Shown: positions 7,483 to 17,192, counted from the first letter of the stretch. The stretch is DNA of 64,000 nt from Microbispora bryophytorum (GCF_006874465.1 NZ_VIRL01000004.1:310001-374000); one strand, 5' to 3'. Notes: generated by a model from the letters alone, not told the origin. Program-made: numbers and translations.

Positions 7483-9011
7483 TCCCCGCGGCCGCGCGGA
7501 CGCATCCCGCCTTCGCCTACCTGCGCGCTCACCGTGGGCGGCCGGCGACCTGGTCGGATCGCTACACCAGCGTTTTCGGCCTGCTCGTCGCCGCCGCGGT
7601 GCTCGGCCGCCCGGTCGCGGAGGCGATCGGCGGGCTGGCCCGGCACGCCGACCCGGGCCGGATCGGCGCCGGGTTCGCGCTGGTCGCGGCGGCCTACGCG
7701 GGTTTCCTCGTCCTGGCGCGGGCGCTCGGCCCCGTCGTGCTGCCCGCCGCCGACGCCGCGTGGCTGGTGACCTCGCCGCTGCCCCGCCGGGCCGTGCTGA
7801 GCCGTACGGCGCTGCTCCTGCTGTCGGCGGCGGCGCTCGCCGGGGCGGCGCTCGGGCTCGCGGCGCTGTCGGTGTTCGGAGCCCCCGGCGAGCTCGGTGT
7901 GCGCCTGGCGGCGGCGCTGGTGCTCGGCGTGGCCGCGGGCGCGGGCGGCATGGCCGCGGCGGTGCTCGGCCAGCAGTCCCCGGCGGCGGACACCCGGCTG
8001 CAGTTCCTGATCGCCGGAATCTTCTCCGTGGCCGTGCTCGCGGCCGTGTCCGGCGCGGGCCCCGGCCGGCGGATGCTCGCCGCCGTCGCCGGGGCGCCCG
8101 CGTCCCTGGGCGCGGCGGTCGCGGGCGTCGCCTCCGTGGTGGCCGCGGTCCTGGTGCGGCGGGCCTGGGCGGCACTCGGCCGCATCCCCGCCCGGACGAT
8201 CCTGGCCTCCTCGACCCGGACGGCGCGGGTGACCTCGGCTGCGACCACGCTGGATCCCGGGATGCTCACCTGGGTCGCGGAGGACGTCCACTGGCGCGGC
8301 CGGGCGCTGCGCTCCCGCCCGTGGCCCCGGCCGGTGTCGCGGCTCGGCCCGGCGCCCGCGCTGGCGTGGCAGGAGTGGCTGCGGGTGGGCAGGCGACCGG
8401 GCCGTCTGGCGGCGCTGCTCTGCGCGGCGGCGTTGCCCGCCGTCTGCGCGAACGCCGTCTGCGCGAACGCCGTCGGCGGTGCGGCGCCGGCCGCCGGGGT
8501 GCTGCTGTGCGGAGCGCTGACCGCCGCCGCGATGTGCACCGGAGGGGTCCGGCGCGACGGCGGCGACCCGGCCCTGGCCCGGATGCTGGCCGTGGACGGC
8601 AGGGCCGCCACGGCCGCCCGGGCGGTGCTGCCCGCGCTGCTGACCGCGGCCTGGTCGGCGCTCGCCCTGGTGGGCCTCCAGGCCGTGGGCGCGCTCCCGG
8701 CCGGGCCCTGGTGGGCGCTCGGACCGGCGGCCGCGCCCGCGCTGGCGGCGGGGGCGCTGCGGATGGCCAGGCGGCGGCCCGTCGACCACTCCATGCCGGT
8801 CATCGACACTCCCGGCGGCGCGGTGCCGACCGGCCCGCTCATCTGGGCGGCGACGGGGCCGGACATCGCGCTGCTCGGATCCCTGCCCACGCTCGCGGCG
8901 CTGGTCACGCGGCCCGCCGACGTCCTGCCGTACGTCGCGGCGCAGGCCGTCGCCGGGGCCGCGGTGCTCGCCGCCTACATTCTGCGGCCGGGCCGCGGGA
9001 GCCGCCCGTAG
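7479..9011 (+). CDS. Large membrane subunit of the ABC exporter (DUF6297-like)
   Basis: A 510-residue protein made almost entirely of Ala/Leu/Val-rich membrane segments, about ten to twelve helices, with a soluble stretch around residues 235-310. It has no ATPase motif and is translationally coupled to the ABC ATPase before it, so it is very probably the permease. The arrangement resembles the actinobacterial DUF6297 membrane proteins, an attribution made from memory and context. The start is the overlapping GTG at 7479; the frame is open much further upstream but only as antisense or overlap. A tandem 15-bp repeat at about 8440-8470 encodes NAVCANAVCANAV, an apparent recent slippage duplication inside a membrane helix. 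Confidence 0.75.
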   Translation: MIPAAARTHPAFAYLRAHRGRPATWSDRYTSVFGLLVAAAVLGRPVAEAIGGLARHADPGRIGAGFALVAAAYAGFLVLARALGPVVLPAADAAWLVTSPLPRRAVLSRTALLLLSAAALAGAALGLAALSVFGAPGELGVRLAAALVLGVAAGAGGMAAAVLGQQSPAADTRLQFLIAGIFSVAVLAAVSGAGPGRRMLAAVAGAPASLGAAVAGVASVVAAVLVRRAWAALGRIPARTILASSTRTARVTSAATTLDPGMLTWVAEDVHWRGRALRSRPWPRPVSRLGPAPALAWQEWLRVGRRPGRLAALLCAAALPAVCANAVCANAVGGAAPAAGVLLCGALTAAAMCTGGVRRDGGDPALARMLAVDGRAATAARAVLPALLTAAWSALALVGLQAVGALPAGPWWALGPAAAPALAAGALRMARRRPVDHSMPVIDTPGGAVPTGPLIWAATGPDIALLGSLPTLAALVTRPADVLPYVAAQAVAGAAVLAAYILRPGRGSRP

Positions 9012-9135
9012 CCCCGCCCGGCCGGTAAGAGCGGTGCTACGGTCCGTGACCGGACTGTGATCCGGATTGTGACTGCGCCGAGTCAGATCTCGGCGTACTT
9101 TCGGTCAAGGGCTTGCCGTACCGCAGGGGAGGCGC

Positions 9136-11094
9136 GTGACCGAGACCCGGCACGAGACGTCGGCGGAGGACCTCGTCGCCGAGTTCGACGCGGAGCGTCC
9201 CGCCCGGCGCCTTCCGGGCCGCCCGGCGGCACTCGTCACGATCGTCGCGCTCGCCCTGTCGCTCTACGCGCTCTACCAGACCTTCCGGCCGGGGCCGGTC
9301 CTGCCCTACCGGATGGCGTTCCTCGCCGTGGTGCTGCCGCTGGCCTTCGTCTGCTACAAGGCGCGGCGCGGGGGCCGGGACCGGCCCCGTGGTGATCGAA
9401 TCAGCGTGCTCGATTGGGCGCTCGCGGCGCTGTCCCTGGCCGTCTGCGCGTATCCGCTCGTCGTCTTCGACGACCTCATCCGCCGGGCGTACGCGCCGAC
9501 GCCGCTCGACGTGGCGGCGGGCGCGCTGCTCACGCTGCTGCTGCTCGAGGCGTGCCGGCGGACCGTGGGCTGGATCCTGCCCGTCGTGTGCGCGGTCTTC
9601 TTCGCCTACGCCTACTACGGCGGCTACCTGCCCGCCGACTGGGCGCTGGGCCACCGGGGCTATGACCTGGACCGGATCGTGGCGTCCTTCACGATGGGCA
9701 CCGAGGGCGTGTACGGCGTGCCCCTGGACGTCGCGGCGACGTACATCATCCTGTTCACGATCTACGGCGCGGTGCTCGACCACTCGGGGGCGGGGCGGTT
9801 CTTCGTCGACGTCTCCTTCGCCGCGTTCCGCCGCTCGCGCTCCGCGCCGGGGCGCACCGTCACGCTCGCGGGGTTCCTGCTCGGCACGGTGAGCGGCTCC
9901 GGCGTGGCGACCACGGTGAGCGTGGGCAGCGTGGCCTGGCCGATCCTGCGCCGGGCCGGCTACCCGCGCGAGCAGGCCGGGGGAGTGCTGGCCGCGGCCG
10001 GCATCGGCGCGATCCTGTCGCCCCCCACCCTGGGCGCGGCGGCGTTCATCATCGCCGAATACCTGCGGGTGAGCTACCTGACCGTGCTCGTCTACGCCAC
10101 GATCCCGACCCTCCTGTACTACCTGGGCGTCTTCCTCGCGATCGAGATGGACGCCCGCAGGTACGGCACGCGCGCCGTTCCGGTGGACGTGGGGAGTCCC
10201 TGGCCGCTGATCAGGCGCTTCGGCTACCACTTCAGCTCGCTGTTCATGATCATCATCCTGATGGCCCTCGGCCAGTCGCCGTTCCGAGCGGTCGTGTACG
10301 CCACGCTGCTGGCCTTCGCGCTGTCGTTCCTGGACCGCACTCCCGGCGGCGAGCACCGGCTGACCCCGCGTCGTGCGGTGCGGGCCCTGGCGGCGGGCGC
10401 CACCGGCGTGCTGCCGGTCGCGGTCACCTGCGCGGCGGCGGGCACGATCGTCGGCGTGGTCACGCTCACCGGGCTCGGGCTCAAGGCCGGCTCGCTGATC
10501 GTCGGCCTGTCCGGGGGGAACCTCGCGGCCACCGCCGTGGCCTGCGCGCTGGCCGTGCTGCTGCTCGGGCTGGCCGTGCCGGTCACGGCGTCCTTCGTCA
10601 TCGCCGCCGTGATCATCGGCCCCGCGTTGCTGAACCTCGGCGTCACACCGGCCGAGGCGTACATGTTCATCTTCTACTACGCCGTGCTGTCCGAGGTGAG
10701 CCCGCCGACGGCGCTGTCGGCCTTCGCCGCCTCGGCGATCACGGGAGGCAACGCGCACCGCACGATGTGGGCCACCTGGAAGTACACGCTCCCGGCGTTC
10801 CTCGTGCCCTTCGCGTTCGTGCTCACCCCGTCCGGTGCGGCTCTGCTGGCGCAGGGCCCGATCGGCGGGATCCTGCTCGCCGCGGCCGTGTCCGCGCTGG
10901 CCGTGGCCGTCCTCGCGGTGGCCACCGGCGGCTGGATCAACGGCCCCGCCGGCCCGGCCGAGCGGGGCCTGTGCGCGCTGGCGGCGGTCCTGCTGCTCGT
11001 CCTGTCGCCCTGGCCCGTGCTGGCCGGGCTGGGCGTCGCGGCCCTGGCACTGGCCGTTCACTTCGTCCGCAGACACAGGGAGGCGCATCCGTGA
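9136..11094 (+). CDS. TRAP transporter fused permease (TAXI type)
   Basis: A 652-residue membrane protein that fuses the small DctQ-like four-helix domain (first ~150 residues) to the large DctM-like twelve-helix domain, as in TAXI-family TRAP transporters. Recognisable large-subunit blocks are GTVSGSGVATTVSVGSVAWP, AAGIGAILSPPTLGAAAFI and YYAVLSEVSPPTALSAFAA. It imports an organic solute with sodium or proton coupling. The GTG at 9136 is preceded by GGGGAGG. The following lipoprotein gene overlaps it by four bases, giving the complete two-gene transporter; in TAXI systems the substrate is often unknown. Confidence 0.9.
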   Translation: MTETRHETSAEDLVAEFDAERPARRLPGRPAALVTIVALALSLYALYQTFRPGPVLPYRMAFLAVVLPLAFVCYKARRGGRDRPRGDRISVLDWALAALSLAVCAYPLVVFDDLIRRAYAPTPLDVAAGALLTLLLLEACRRTVGWILPVVCAVFFAYAYYGGYLPADWALGHRGYDLDRIVASFTMGTEGVYGVPLDVAATYIILFTIYGAVLDHSGAGRFFVDVSFAAFRRSRSAPGRTVTLAGFLLGTVSGSGVATTVSVGSVAWPILRRAGYPREQAGGVLAAAGIGAILSPPTLGAAAFIIAEYLRVSYLTVLVYATIPTLLYYLGVFLAIEMDARRYGTRAVPVDVGSPWPLIRRFGYHFSSLFMIIILMALGQSPFRAVVYATLLAFALSFLDRTPGGEHRLTPRRAVRALAAGATGVLPVAVTCAAAGTIVGVVTLTGLGLKAGSLIVGLSGGNLAATAVACALAVLLLGLAVPVTASFVIAAVIIGPALLNLGVTPAEAYMFIFYYAVLSEVSPPTALSAFAASAITGGNAHRTMWATWKYTLPAFLVPFAFVLTPSGAALLAQGPIGGILLAAAVSALAVAVLAVATGGWINGPAGPAERGLCALAAVLLLVLSPWPVLAGLGVAALALAVHFVRRHREAHP

Positions 11095-12041
11095 GGTTCA
11101 GGCTCGTGACGGCGCTGGCCGTCACCGCGGCACTGCTGGCCGCCGGTTGCGGAGGCGACCGGTCGGGCGCGGCGGGCGGGACCCGCCTGTCGATCGCCAC
11201 CGGCAACACCACCGGCGTCTACTACGTGCTGGGCGGGGGGCTCGCCGAGCTGATCGACAAGCACCTGCCCGGCCACCGGGCGACCGCGGAGGCCACCGGC
11301 GCCTCGGTCGAGAACATCCAGCGGGTGGTCAGGGGACAGTCGGACATCGCCTTCACGCTCGCGGACACGGCCGCCGACGCGGTCAAGGGCACCGGCGCCT
11401 TCACAGCCCCGCAGCCGATCCGCGCGCTCGGCCGGCTGTACGGCAACTACACGCACGTGATCGCACGGACCGACGCCGGGATCACCTCCGTCGCCGCCCT
11501 GCGCGGCAAGCGCGTGTCCACGGGCTCGTCGAACTCGGGAACGGAGGTGATCGCGCTGCGGATGCTCGCCGCCGCCGGGCTCGATCCCGGCAAGGACGTC
11601 GAACGGCAGGCGCTGTCGCTGCCCGAGACCGTGCAGGGGCTCAAGGACGGCACCCTCGACGCGCTGGTGTGGTCGGGTGGGCTGCCCACCTCGGGCATCA
11701 CCGACCTGGTGACGAGCATGGGCGACGAGGTGACCTTCGTGCCGCTGAACGACGTGCTGCCCGCCATGCGCGCCGCCCACGGCCCCGTCTACGCGGAGGG
11801 TGTGATCCCCAAGGCGGCGTACGGCACGCCGTCCGACGTGCCGACCATCGTCGTGCCGAACCTCCTCGTGGTGAACGCGGGGATGGACGCGAAGCTCGCG
11901 GAGGACCTCACCCGGCTGGTCTTCGACCACAAGGCCGACCTGGAGAAGGTGCACGCGTCGGCCAGGGAGATCACCCTCGCCGACGCGCCGGAGACCGACC
12001 CGGTGCCGCTGCACGAGGGCGCCAGGAAGTTCTACGGCTGA
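11091..12041 (+). CDS. TAXI-family TRAP solute-binding lipoprotein
   Basis: A 316-residue extracytoplasmic binding protein. It starts with a lipoprotein signal ending in LLAAGCGG (lipobox LAAG-C, Cys about residue 19), then the TAXI hallmark LSIATGNTTGVYYVLGGGLAE. Further family blocks are ATGASVENIQRVVRGQSDIAF, VTGSS-like RVSTGSSNSGTEVIALRML, and LPETVQGLKDGTLDALVWSG. It should capture solute outside the membrane and hand it to the fused permease whose stop it overlaps (GTGA). No regulator is adjacent. Confidence 0.9.
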   Translation: MRFRLVTALAVTAALLAAGCGGDRSGAAGGTRLSIATGNTTGVYYVLGGGLAELIDKHLPGHRATAEATGASVENIQRVVRGQSDIAFTLADTAADAVKGTGAFTAPQPIRALGRLYGNYTHVIARTDAGITSVAALRGKRVSTGSSNSGTEVIALRMLAAAGLDPGKDVERQALSLPETVQGLKDGTLDALVWSGGLPTSGITDLVTSMGDEVTFVPLNDVLPAMRAAHGPVYAEGVIPKAAYGTPSDVPTIVVPNLLVVNAGMDAKLAEDLTRLVFDHKADLEKVHASAREITLADAPETDPVPLHEGARKFYG

Positions 12042-12056
12042 CCGCCGCGGCGCGGC

Positions 12057-14570
12057 TCACAGACGGGTGAGACCGGTGACGTGGAGGACGGCGTAGCCCT
12101 CCTCGTCGGAGGCGGCCAGGTCCACCTCGGCGCTGATGCCCCAGTCGTGGTTGCCCGCCGGGTCGTCGACGATCTGACGCACCCGCCACAGCTCCTTCTC
12201 CTCCTCGATGAGCAGGAGGGCCGGGCCGCGGGCGGCCGGACCGGTGAGGACCTCGCCGTGCTCCTCGTAGTAGGCGTCCATGGCCGCGCCCCAGTCGACG
12301 TCCGGGTAGAGCTCGGCCAGCTCCTCCTCGCGGTCCAGCGCGATGAGCTCCACCATGCGGAACATCGCGTTGCGGACCAGCACCCGGAAGGCGCGCGCGT
12401 TGGCGGTGACCGGCCGGGTCCTGGTCTCCAGCTCCTGCCCGGCCGCCAGCGCCTCGGCGGGGTTGGCCAGCTTCTCCCACTCGTCGATCAGGCTGGAGTC
12501 GACCTGGCGCACCAGCTCGCCGAGCCATTCGATGAGGTCCACCAGGTCGTCGGTCTTCAGGTGCTCGGGCACCGTCTTCGACAGCGTGCGGTAGGCGTCG
12601 GCCAGGTAGCGCAGCACCGTGCCCTCCGAGCGGGCCAGCTCGTAGAACTGGATGTAATCGGTGAAGGTCATGGCCCGCTCGTACATGTCGCGCACGATCG
12701 CCTTGGGGCTGACGACGTGGTCGCCGACCCACGGGTGGCCGCGCCGGTAGGTCTCGTACGCGCCGAAGAGCAGGTCGGCCAGCGGCATCGGATGGGTGAT
12801 CTCGGCGAGGCGCTCCATCCGCTCCTCGTACTCGATGCCGTCGGCCTTCATCTGGACGACCGCCTCGGCCCTGGCCTTGTTGAGCTGGGCGTGCAGGATC
12901 TGACGGGGGTCGTCCAGCGTCGACTCGACGATCGAGACCATGTCCAGCGCGTACGTCGGGGAGCCGGGGTCGAGCAGTTCGAAGGACGCCAGCGCGAAGG
13001 TGGACAGCGCCTGGTTGAGCGCGAAGTCCTCCTGCAGGTCCACGGTGAGCCGGGCCATCCGCCCGTGTTCGTCGGGTTCGGCGAGCTTCTCCACGATGCC
13101 GCCGGCCAGCAGAGAGCGGTAGATCGCGATGGCGTGGCTGATGTGGCGGCGCTGCGCCTTGCGGTCCTCGTGGTTGTCGGTGAGCAGCCGCTTCATCGCC
13201 TGGAAGCAGTCGCCGGGCCGGTTGATGATGGACAGCAGCAGGGCGTTGCTGACCTTGAACCGGGAGGTCAGAGGCTCGGGCTCGGCGGTCTGGAGCTTCT
13301 CGAACGTCTCCTCGCTCCAGCCGACGAACCCCTCCGGGGGCTTCTTGCGCGCGTAGCCGCGACGGCGCTTGGGATCGTCGCCGATCTTCGCCAGCGCCCG
13401 CTCGTTCTCGATCACATGGTCGGGCGCCTGGCAGACGACGTATCCGACCGTGTCGAACCCGGCCCGGCCGGCGCGCCCGGCGATCTGGTGGAACTCCCGC
13501 GCCCGCAGCCGCCGCACCTTGGTGCCGTCGTACTTCGACAGCGCGGTGAACAGCACGGTGCGGATCGGGACGTTGACCCCCACGCCGAGCGTGTCGGTGC
13601 CGCAGATGACCTTCAGCAGGCCGGCCTGGGCCAGGCGCTCCACCAGGCGGCGGTACTTCGGCAGCATGCCCGCGTGGTGCACGCCGATGCCGTGCCGTAC
13701 GAGCCGGGACAGGGCCCGGCCGAAGCGGGTGGTGAAGCGGAAGTTGCCGATGAGGGCGGCGATGGCCTCCTTCTCGGCCCTGGTGCACATGTTGATGCTC
13801 ATGAGCGCCTGGGCGCGCTCCATCGCCGCGGCCTGCGTGAAATGCACGACGTACACCGGGGCCTGCTGGGTGGACAGCAACTCCTCCAGCGTCTCGTGCA
13901 GGGGAGTGGTCCGGTAGGAGTAGATGAGCGGCACCGGGCGCTCGGCGTGCTTGACCACGCTGGTGGGGCGGCCGGTGCGGCGGGTGAGGTCGGTCTGGAA
14001 GCGCTCGACGTCGCCGAGCGTGGCCGACATCAGTACGAACTGCGCCTGCGGCAGCTCCAGCAGCGGCACCTGCCAGGCCCAGCCGCGGTCGGGCTCGGCG
14101 TAGAAGTGGAACTCGTCCATGATCACGGTGCCGACGTCGGCCTGCGCGCCGTCGCGCAGCGCGATCTGGGCGAGGATCTCGGCGGTGCAGCAGATGACGG
14201 GCGCGTCGGCGTTCACGGTGGCGTCGCCGGTCATCATGCCGACGTTCTCGGTGCCGAACAGCGCGCACAGGTCGAAGAACTTCTCCGACACCAGCGCCTT
14301 GATCGGCGCGGTGTAGAAGCTGATCTCGTCGCGGGCCAGCGCCGCGAAGTGCGCCCCGGCGGCGATCAGGCTCTTGCCCGAGCCCGTCGGCGTGGACACG
14401 ATCACGTTGTTGCCGGAGACGACCTCGATCAGCGCCTCCTCCTGCGCTGGATAGAGGGTGAGCCCGCGATCGGCGTTCCAGGACACGAACGCGTCGAACA
14501 ACGCGTCCGGCTCGGCGCCGGGATCTGAGCCGGACGGAAGACGGCGGAGGAGGCTCATGCTTTCGCTCAC
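12057..14570 (-). CDS. DEAD/DEAH helicase of the Ski2/Mtr4-like DUF3516 family
   Basis: A large superfamily 2 helicase, 837 residues from the chosen start. Motifs in order: Q-like TLYPAQEEALIEVVSGNNVI, Walker A STPTGSGKSLIA, TAPIKALVSEKF (Ia), MDEFHFY (motif II, DEFH), SATLGD (III), GTDTLGVGVNVPIRTVLF (V) and FHQIAGRAGRAGFDTVGY (VI). The C-terminal 350 residues match the alpha-helical DUF3516 extension of actinobacterial HelY-like proteins, thought to act on RNA. Start uncertain: GTG 14570 has an AGGA seven bases upstream; ATG at 14594 and 14558 and the far start at 14624 are alternatives. Convergent with the TRAP operon. Confidence 0.88.
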   Translation of the reverse strand: MSESMSLLRRLPSGSDPGAEPDALFDAFVSWNADRGLTLYPAQEEALIEVVSGNNVIVSTPTGSGKSLIAAGAHFAALARDEISFYTAPIKALVSEKFFDLCALFGTENVGMMTGDATVNADAPVICCTAEILAQIALRDGAQADVGTVIMDEFHFYAEPDRGWAWQVPLLELPQAQFVLMSATLGDVERFQTDLTRRTGRPTSVVKHAERPVPLIYSYRTTPLHETLEELLSTQQAPVYVVHFTQAAAMERAQALMSINMCTRAEKEAIAALIGNFRFTTRFGRALSRLVRHGIGVHHAGMLPKYRRLVERLAQAGLLKVICGTDTLGVGVNVPIRTVLFTALSKYDGTKVRRLRAREFHQIAGRAGRAGFDTVGYVVCQAPDHVIENERALAKIGDDPKRRRGYARKKPPEGFVGWSEETFEKLQTAEPEPLTSRFKVSNALLLSIINRPGDCFQAMKRLLTDNHEDRKAQRRHISHAIAIYRSLLAGGIVEKLAEPDEHGRMARLTVDLQEDFALNQALSTFALASFELLDPGSPTYALDMVSIVESTLDDPRQILHAQLNKARAEAVVQMKADGIEYEERMERLAEITHPMPLADLLFGAYETYRRGHPWVGDHVVSPKAIVRDMYERAMTFTDYIQFYELARSEGTVLRYLADAYRTLSKTVPEHLKTDDLVDLIEWLGELVRQVDSSLIDEWEKLANPAEALAAGQELETRTRPVTANARAFRVLVRNAMFRMVELIALDREEELAELYPDVDWGAAMDAYYEEHGEVLTGPAARGPALLLIEEEKELWRVRQIVDDPAGNHDWGISAEVDLAASDEEGYAVLHVTGLTRL

Positions 14571-14695
14571 GCTCTTATCCTGCCCAAGACCCATGACTGT
14601 TTCGACCGGCCCGACGTACGGCAAGATGTGGCACAGCTACGTCAAAGGGGCGTGGCGCAGCACGAAGCCGCAGGTCAAACCCACAAACTAGCGAT

Positions 14696-15844
14696 ATGGG
14701 GGAGAAGTGGGCCGGGCTCGGCACGCGCCGAGAGGCGGCGGTCGACGTGCTGCTCGCCGTCGCCGTGCTCGCCTTCGCGGTTCCGGCGGTGGTGTTCGGC
14801 CGCTCCGTCCCGGACCTGCCGTTCCTCGCCGTGCCGTGGTGGGCGCAGCTCGCCGCGGTGGGAGCGGCGGCCGTGTCCATGCTGACCCGGCGCAGTACGG
14901 CGTGGCCGATGATCGTGGCCACCGTCGCCTGCGCACTGCTCGTCGGCCAGACCATGCCGCTGATGCTGGCGGCCTACTCGATGACGGCGCAGAACACGGT
15001 GCGCCGATGGCCGTGGGTGTCCGCCGCGCTCGCCGGGGTCTACGCGCTGACCGACTGGGCGAGCCCCTACACCGACCGGCTGCCCGTCGCCGTGGCGGTG
15101 CGGGCGATCACGCTGGTCGTGCTGCCCGCGCTGGTGGGCACCTGGGTGTGGCGCTACCGCTCGGCGATCCGGGAGCTGCGGGCGGGCGTGCGGGCGCGTG
15201 AGGAGCGCGCCGCCGCCCAGGAACGCCGCCGCATCGCGGGCGAGCTGCACGACACGGTGACGCACGCGGTCACCGTCATGGTGCTGAACGCCGGTCTCAT
15301 CCAGGACGCCGACGAGCTCGACGAGATCCGCAAACTGGCCAGGAACATCGAGGACAAAGGCGTGCGGGCGCTGACCGAGCTGCGCGAGTTGCTCACCGCG
15401 CTGCGGCGAAGGGACCTGCCGCCCTCGGCGGAGAGCGTGGAGGGGATACCACGCCTGGTCGAGGAGGGCAGGGCCACCGGCCTGCGCGTCGCCCTGCACT
15501 ACGACGTGCCGGAGGAGAAGCTGCCGCGGCAGGCCGGCCACGCGTGCTACCGCGTCGTCCAGGAGGGCCTCAACAACGTGCGCAAACACGCGCCCGGAGC
15601 CGACGTGCAGGTGGTCTGCGAGGCCCACGGCGGTGTGCTGAACGTGTCGGTGGTCAACAGCGGCAAGAGCCGGGCCGTGCCGGTCCGGGTGCCCGCCGGC
15701 GCGGGGGGCGGCTACGGGCTGCCCGGCCTGCGCGAGCGTGTCGCCCTGGTGGGCGGGCGGCTCGCGTACGGCCCGACCGCCGAGGGCGGATTCGCGCTCA
15801 CCGCCAGCATCCCCTGCTGCCCGCCCGACCAGCACGAGACGTGA
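14696..15844 (+). CDS. Orphan sensor histidine kinase (NarL/DesK type)
   Basis: A 382-residue two-component sensor. The first ~150 residues hold about five membrane helices with almost no extracellular loop, so it probably senses membrane or intramembrane signals. A basic helix then leads to the HisKA_3 box RRRIAGELHDTVTHAVTVM with phospho-acceptor His185. The HATPase domain has the N-box EGLNNVRKHAP and a G-box GGGYGLPGLRERV. No response regulator gene is next to it, which is unusual for this class. Start ATG at 14696 lacks an obvious ribosome-binding site, so a leaderless transcript is possible. Divergent from the DUF3516 helicase. Confidence 0.88.
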   Translation: MGEKWAGLGTRREAAVDVLLAVAVLAFAVPAVVFGRSVPDLPFLAVPWWAQLAAVGAAAVSMLTRRSTAWPMIVATVACALLVGQTMPLMLAAYSMTAQNTVRRWPWVSAALAGVYALTDWASPYTDRLPVAVAVRAITLVVLPALVGTWVWRYRSAIRELRAGVRAREERAAAQERRRIAGELHDTVTHAVTVMVLNAGLIQDADELDEIRKLARNIEDKGVRALTELRELLTALRRRDLPPSAESVEGIPRLVEEGRATGLRVALHYDVPEEKLPRQAGHACYRVVQEGLNNVRKHAPGADVQVVCEAHGGVLNVSVVNSGKSRAVPVRVPAGAGGGYGLPGLRERVALVGGRLAYGPTAEGGFALTASIPCCPPDQHET

Positions 15845-15854
15845 CCCGTACGCG

Positions 15855-16550
15855 TCACAGGCCGAGGTCGTCGATCTCCTTGAGCAGGGCCGCCCTGGAG
15901 CCGGGCGGGGCGGCGTCGCCGGGGGCCGTGCTCCCGGTCGCGTTTCCGGTCGTGCCCCCGGCCGCGCCCCTGGCCCGCCGGTCGCGGAACAGGTAGCCGC
16001 CGAGGATGCCGCCCGCGAAGCCGAAGACGTGGGCCTGCCAGCCGATGCCCTCGGCCGGCAGCAGCCCGGCGAACTGGTAGGCGAAGCACAGACCCATGAC
16101 CAGGCCGATGACGATGTCGATCAGGTGCCGGTCGAAGGCTCCGCGTACGAGCACGTAGCCGAAGTAGCCGAACACGAGCCCGCTCGCGCCCGCGCCGACC
16201 GTGGAGGAGTCGGCGGTGAACCACGAGCCGAGCCCGCTGACGACGGCGATCAGCCCGGTCACCCCCAGGAAGCGCCGTACGCCCCGGTAGGCCGCGAGGA
16301 ACCCGAAGATGAACAGCGGCCCGGAGTTGCCCTCGATGTGCGCCCAGCTCCAGTGGAGGAGCGGCGCGGAGACGATCCCGGGCAGCCGCTCGACGTTCCA
16401 CGGCCTGATTCCGTAGCTGTAGCTGAGCGAGTAGGCCGAGGCCCAGTTGGCCACCTGCACGACCCAGATCAGCGCCAGGAAGCCGACCATGACCCAGAAG
16501 GCCTTCCGGGCCTCGGCGATCATGATTTCGGCGGTGCGGCCGTCGCTCAC
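15855..16550 (-). CDS. Rhomboid-family intramembrane serine protease
   Basis: A 231-residue six-helix membrane protein. The rhomboid features are present: HWSWAHIEGN (His66, His71 and Asn75 in the H-x4-H-x3-N pattern), the nucleophile motif GASG with Ser123, and the catalytic His174 in WQAHVFGFAGG. It should cleave substrates within or next to transmembrane helices. The C-terminal 45 residues are Gly/Ala/Thr-rich and probably flexible. Start GTG 16550 is preferred, with GGGAAAGG four bases upstream; ATG 16574 lacks a site, and the open frame to 16871 runs antisense-like through the neighbouring gene. Convergent with the kinase, stops 10 bases apart. Confidence 0.87.
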   Translation of the reverse strand: MSDGRTAEIMIAEARKAFWVMVGFLALIWVVQVANWASAYSLSYSYGIRPWNVERLPGIVSAPLLHWSWAHIEGNSGPLFIFGFLAAYRGVRRFLGVTGLIAVVSGLGSWFTADSSTVGAGASGLVFGYFGYVLVRGAFDRHLIDIVIGLVMGLCFAYQFAGLLPAEGIGWQAHVFGFAGGILGGYLFRDRRARGAAGGTTGNATGSTAPGDAAPPGSRAALLKEIDDLGL

Positions 16551-16672
16551 AGAACCTTTCCCGTCACTGAGCATCACGCGGGAAAGATACCGCCGACGGC
16601 CACACGAGTCACTGGGTTCGCCGGGGGCCGGCCGGCTCCTGACCACCGCCGCCCGGCGCGCCCCCCGGGTGC

Positions 16673-17074
16673 CTACGCGCGTTCGATGACGACGACCGGG
16701 ATCTCCCGGTCTGTCTTGGTGACGTACTCGTCGTAGGCGGGCCAGGTGGCGGCCATCGTCCGCCACATGTCCGGTCGTTCCTCGGCGGTCGCCGTACGGG
16801 CACGCGCCTTGAACCGGTCCCCCTTGATCTGGAACTCCACCTCGGGATCGGCCTGGAGGTTGACGTACCACAGGGGGTGCTTGTCGGCCCCGCCCTTGGA
16901 GGCGACCACCAGGTAGGCGTCGCCGTACGGCTGGTAGATCAGCGGGGTGCTGCGAGGCTGCCCCGACTTGCGGCCCTTGGTGGTGAGGATGGCCACCGTG
17001 GTGCCCTCCCAGTCGTGGCCTTCCTCACCATCGGTCTCGATGTAGCGCTTGACGTGTTCCTGTCCGAAAAGCAT
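16673..17074 (-). CDS. Deazaflavin (F420)-dependent nitroreductase-family protein
   Basis: A 133-residue protein of the Ddn-like split beta-barrel family, which uses F420. Diagnostic blocks: VAILTTKGRKSGQPRSTPLI, YLVVASKGGADKHPLWYVNL, and EVEFQIKGDRFKARARTA. The KGRKSG and SKGG-HP-WYxNL motifs bind the cofactor phosphates and deazaflavin. The length is typical. The ATG at 17074 is chosen because AAGG precedes it at the right distance; the GTG at 17083 is too close to that site. Together with the LLM-class enzyme near 27 kb it implies an F420-making host. Confidence 0.88.
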   Translation of the reverse strand: MLFGQEHVKRYIETDGEEGHDWEGTTVAILTTKGRKSGQPRSTPLIYQPYGDAYLVVASKGGADKHPLWYVNLQADPEVEFQIKGDRFKARARTATAEERPDMWRTMAATWPAYDEYVTKTDREIPVVVIERA

Positions 17075-17130
17075 GTCGGTCACCTTCCCACCGGAGGGGC
17101 ATCAACGCAGAGAGGGAGCAATTCAGGCCT

Positions 17131-17160
17131 GATCGACATCAGGGCAGATCAACATCAGGG
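17131..17160. repeat. Short direct repeat with 16-bp period
   Basis: The 14-mers GATCGACATCAGGG (17131-17144) and GATCAACATCAGGG (17147-17160) differ at one base. They lie in the 118-base gap between the deazaflavin gene and the convergent-side TetR stop; no function is evident. Confidence 0.4.
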
Positions 17161-17192
17161 CTGAGCGGTTCGGGGCGGATCGATCAGGGGGA

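Noticed and set aside
6226-8175. 649-residue minus-strand open frame over dusB and the ABC genes
   Set aside because: Crosses three real genes and is Pro/Arg repeats only.
12081-14528. 815-residue plus-strand open frame opposite the DUF3516 helicase
   Set aside because: It is the reverse-frame shadow of a clear helicase gene, with His/Val/Arg-rich composition and no domain; high GC keeps the frame open.
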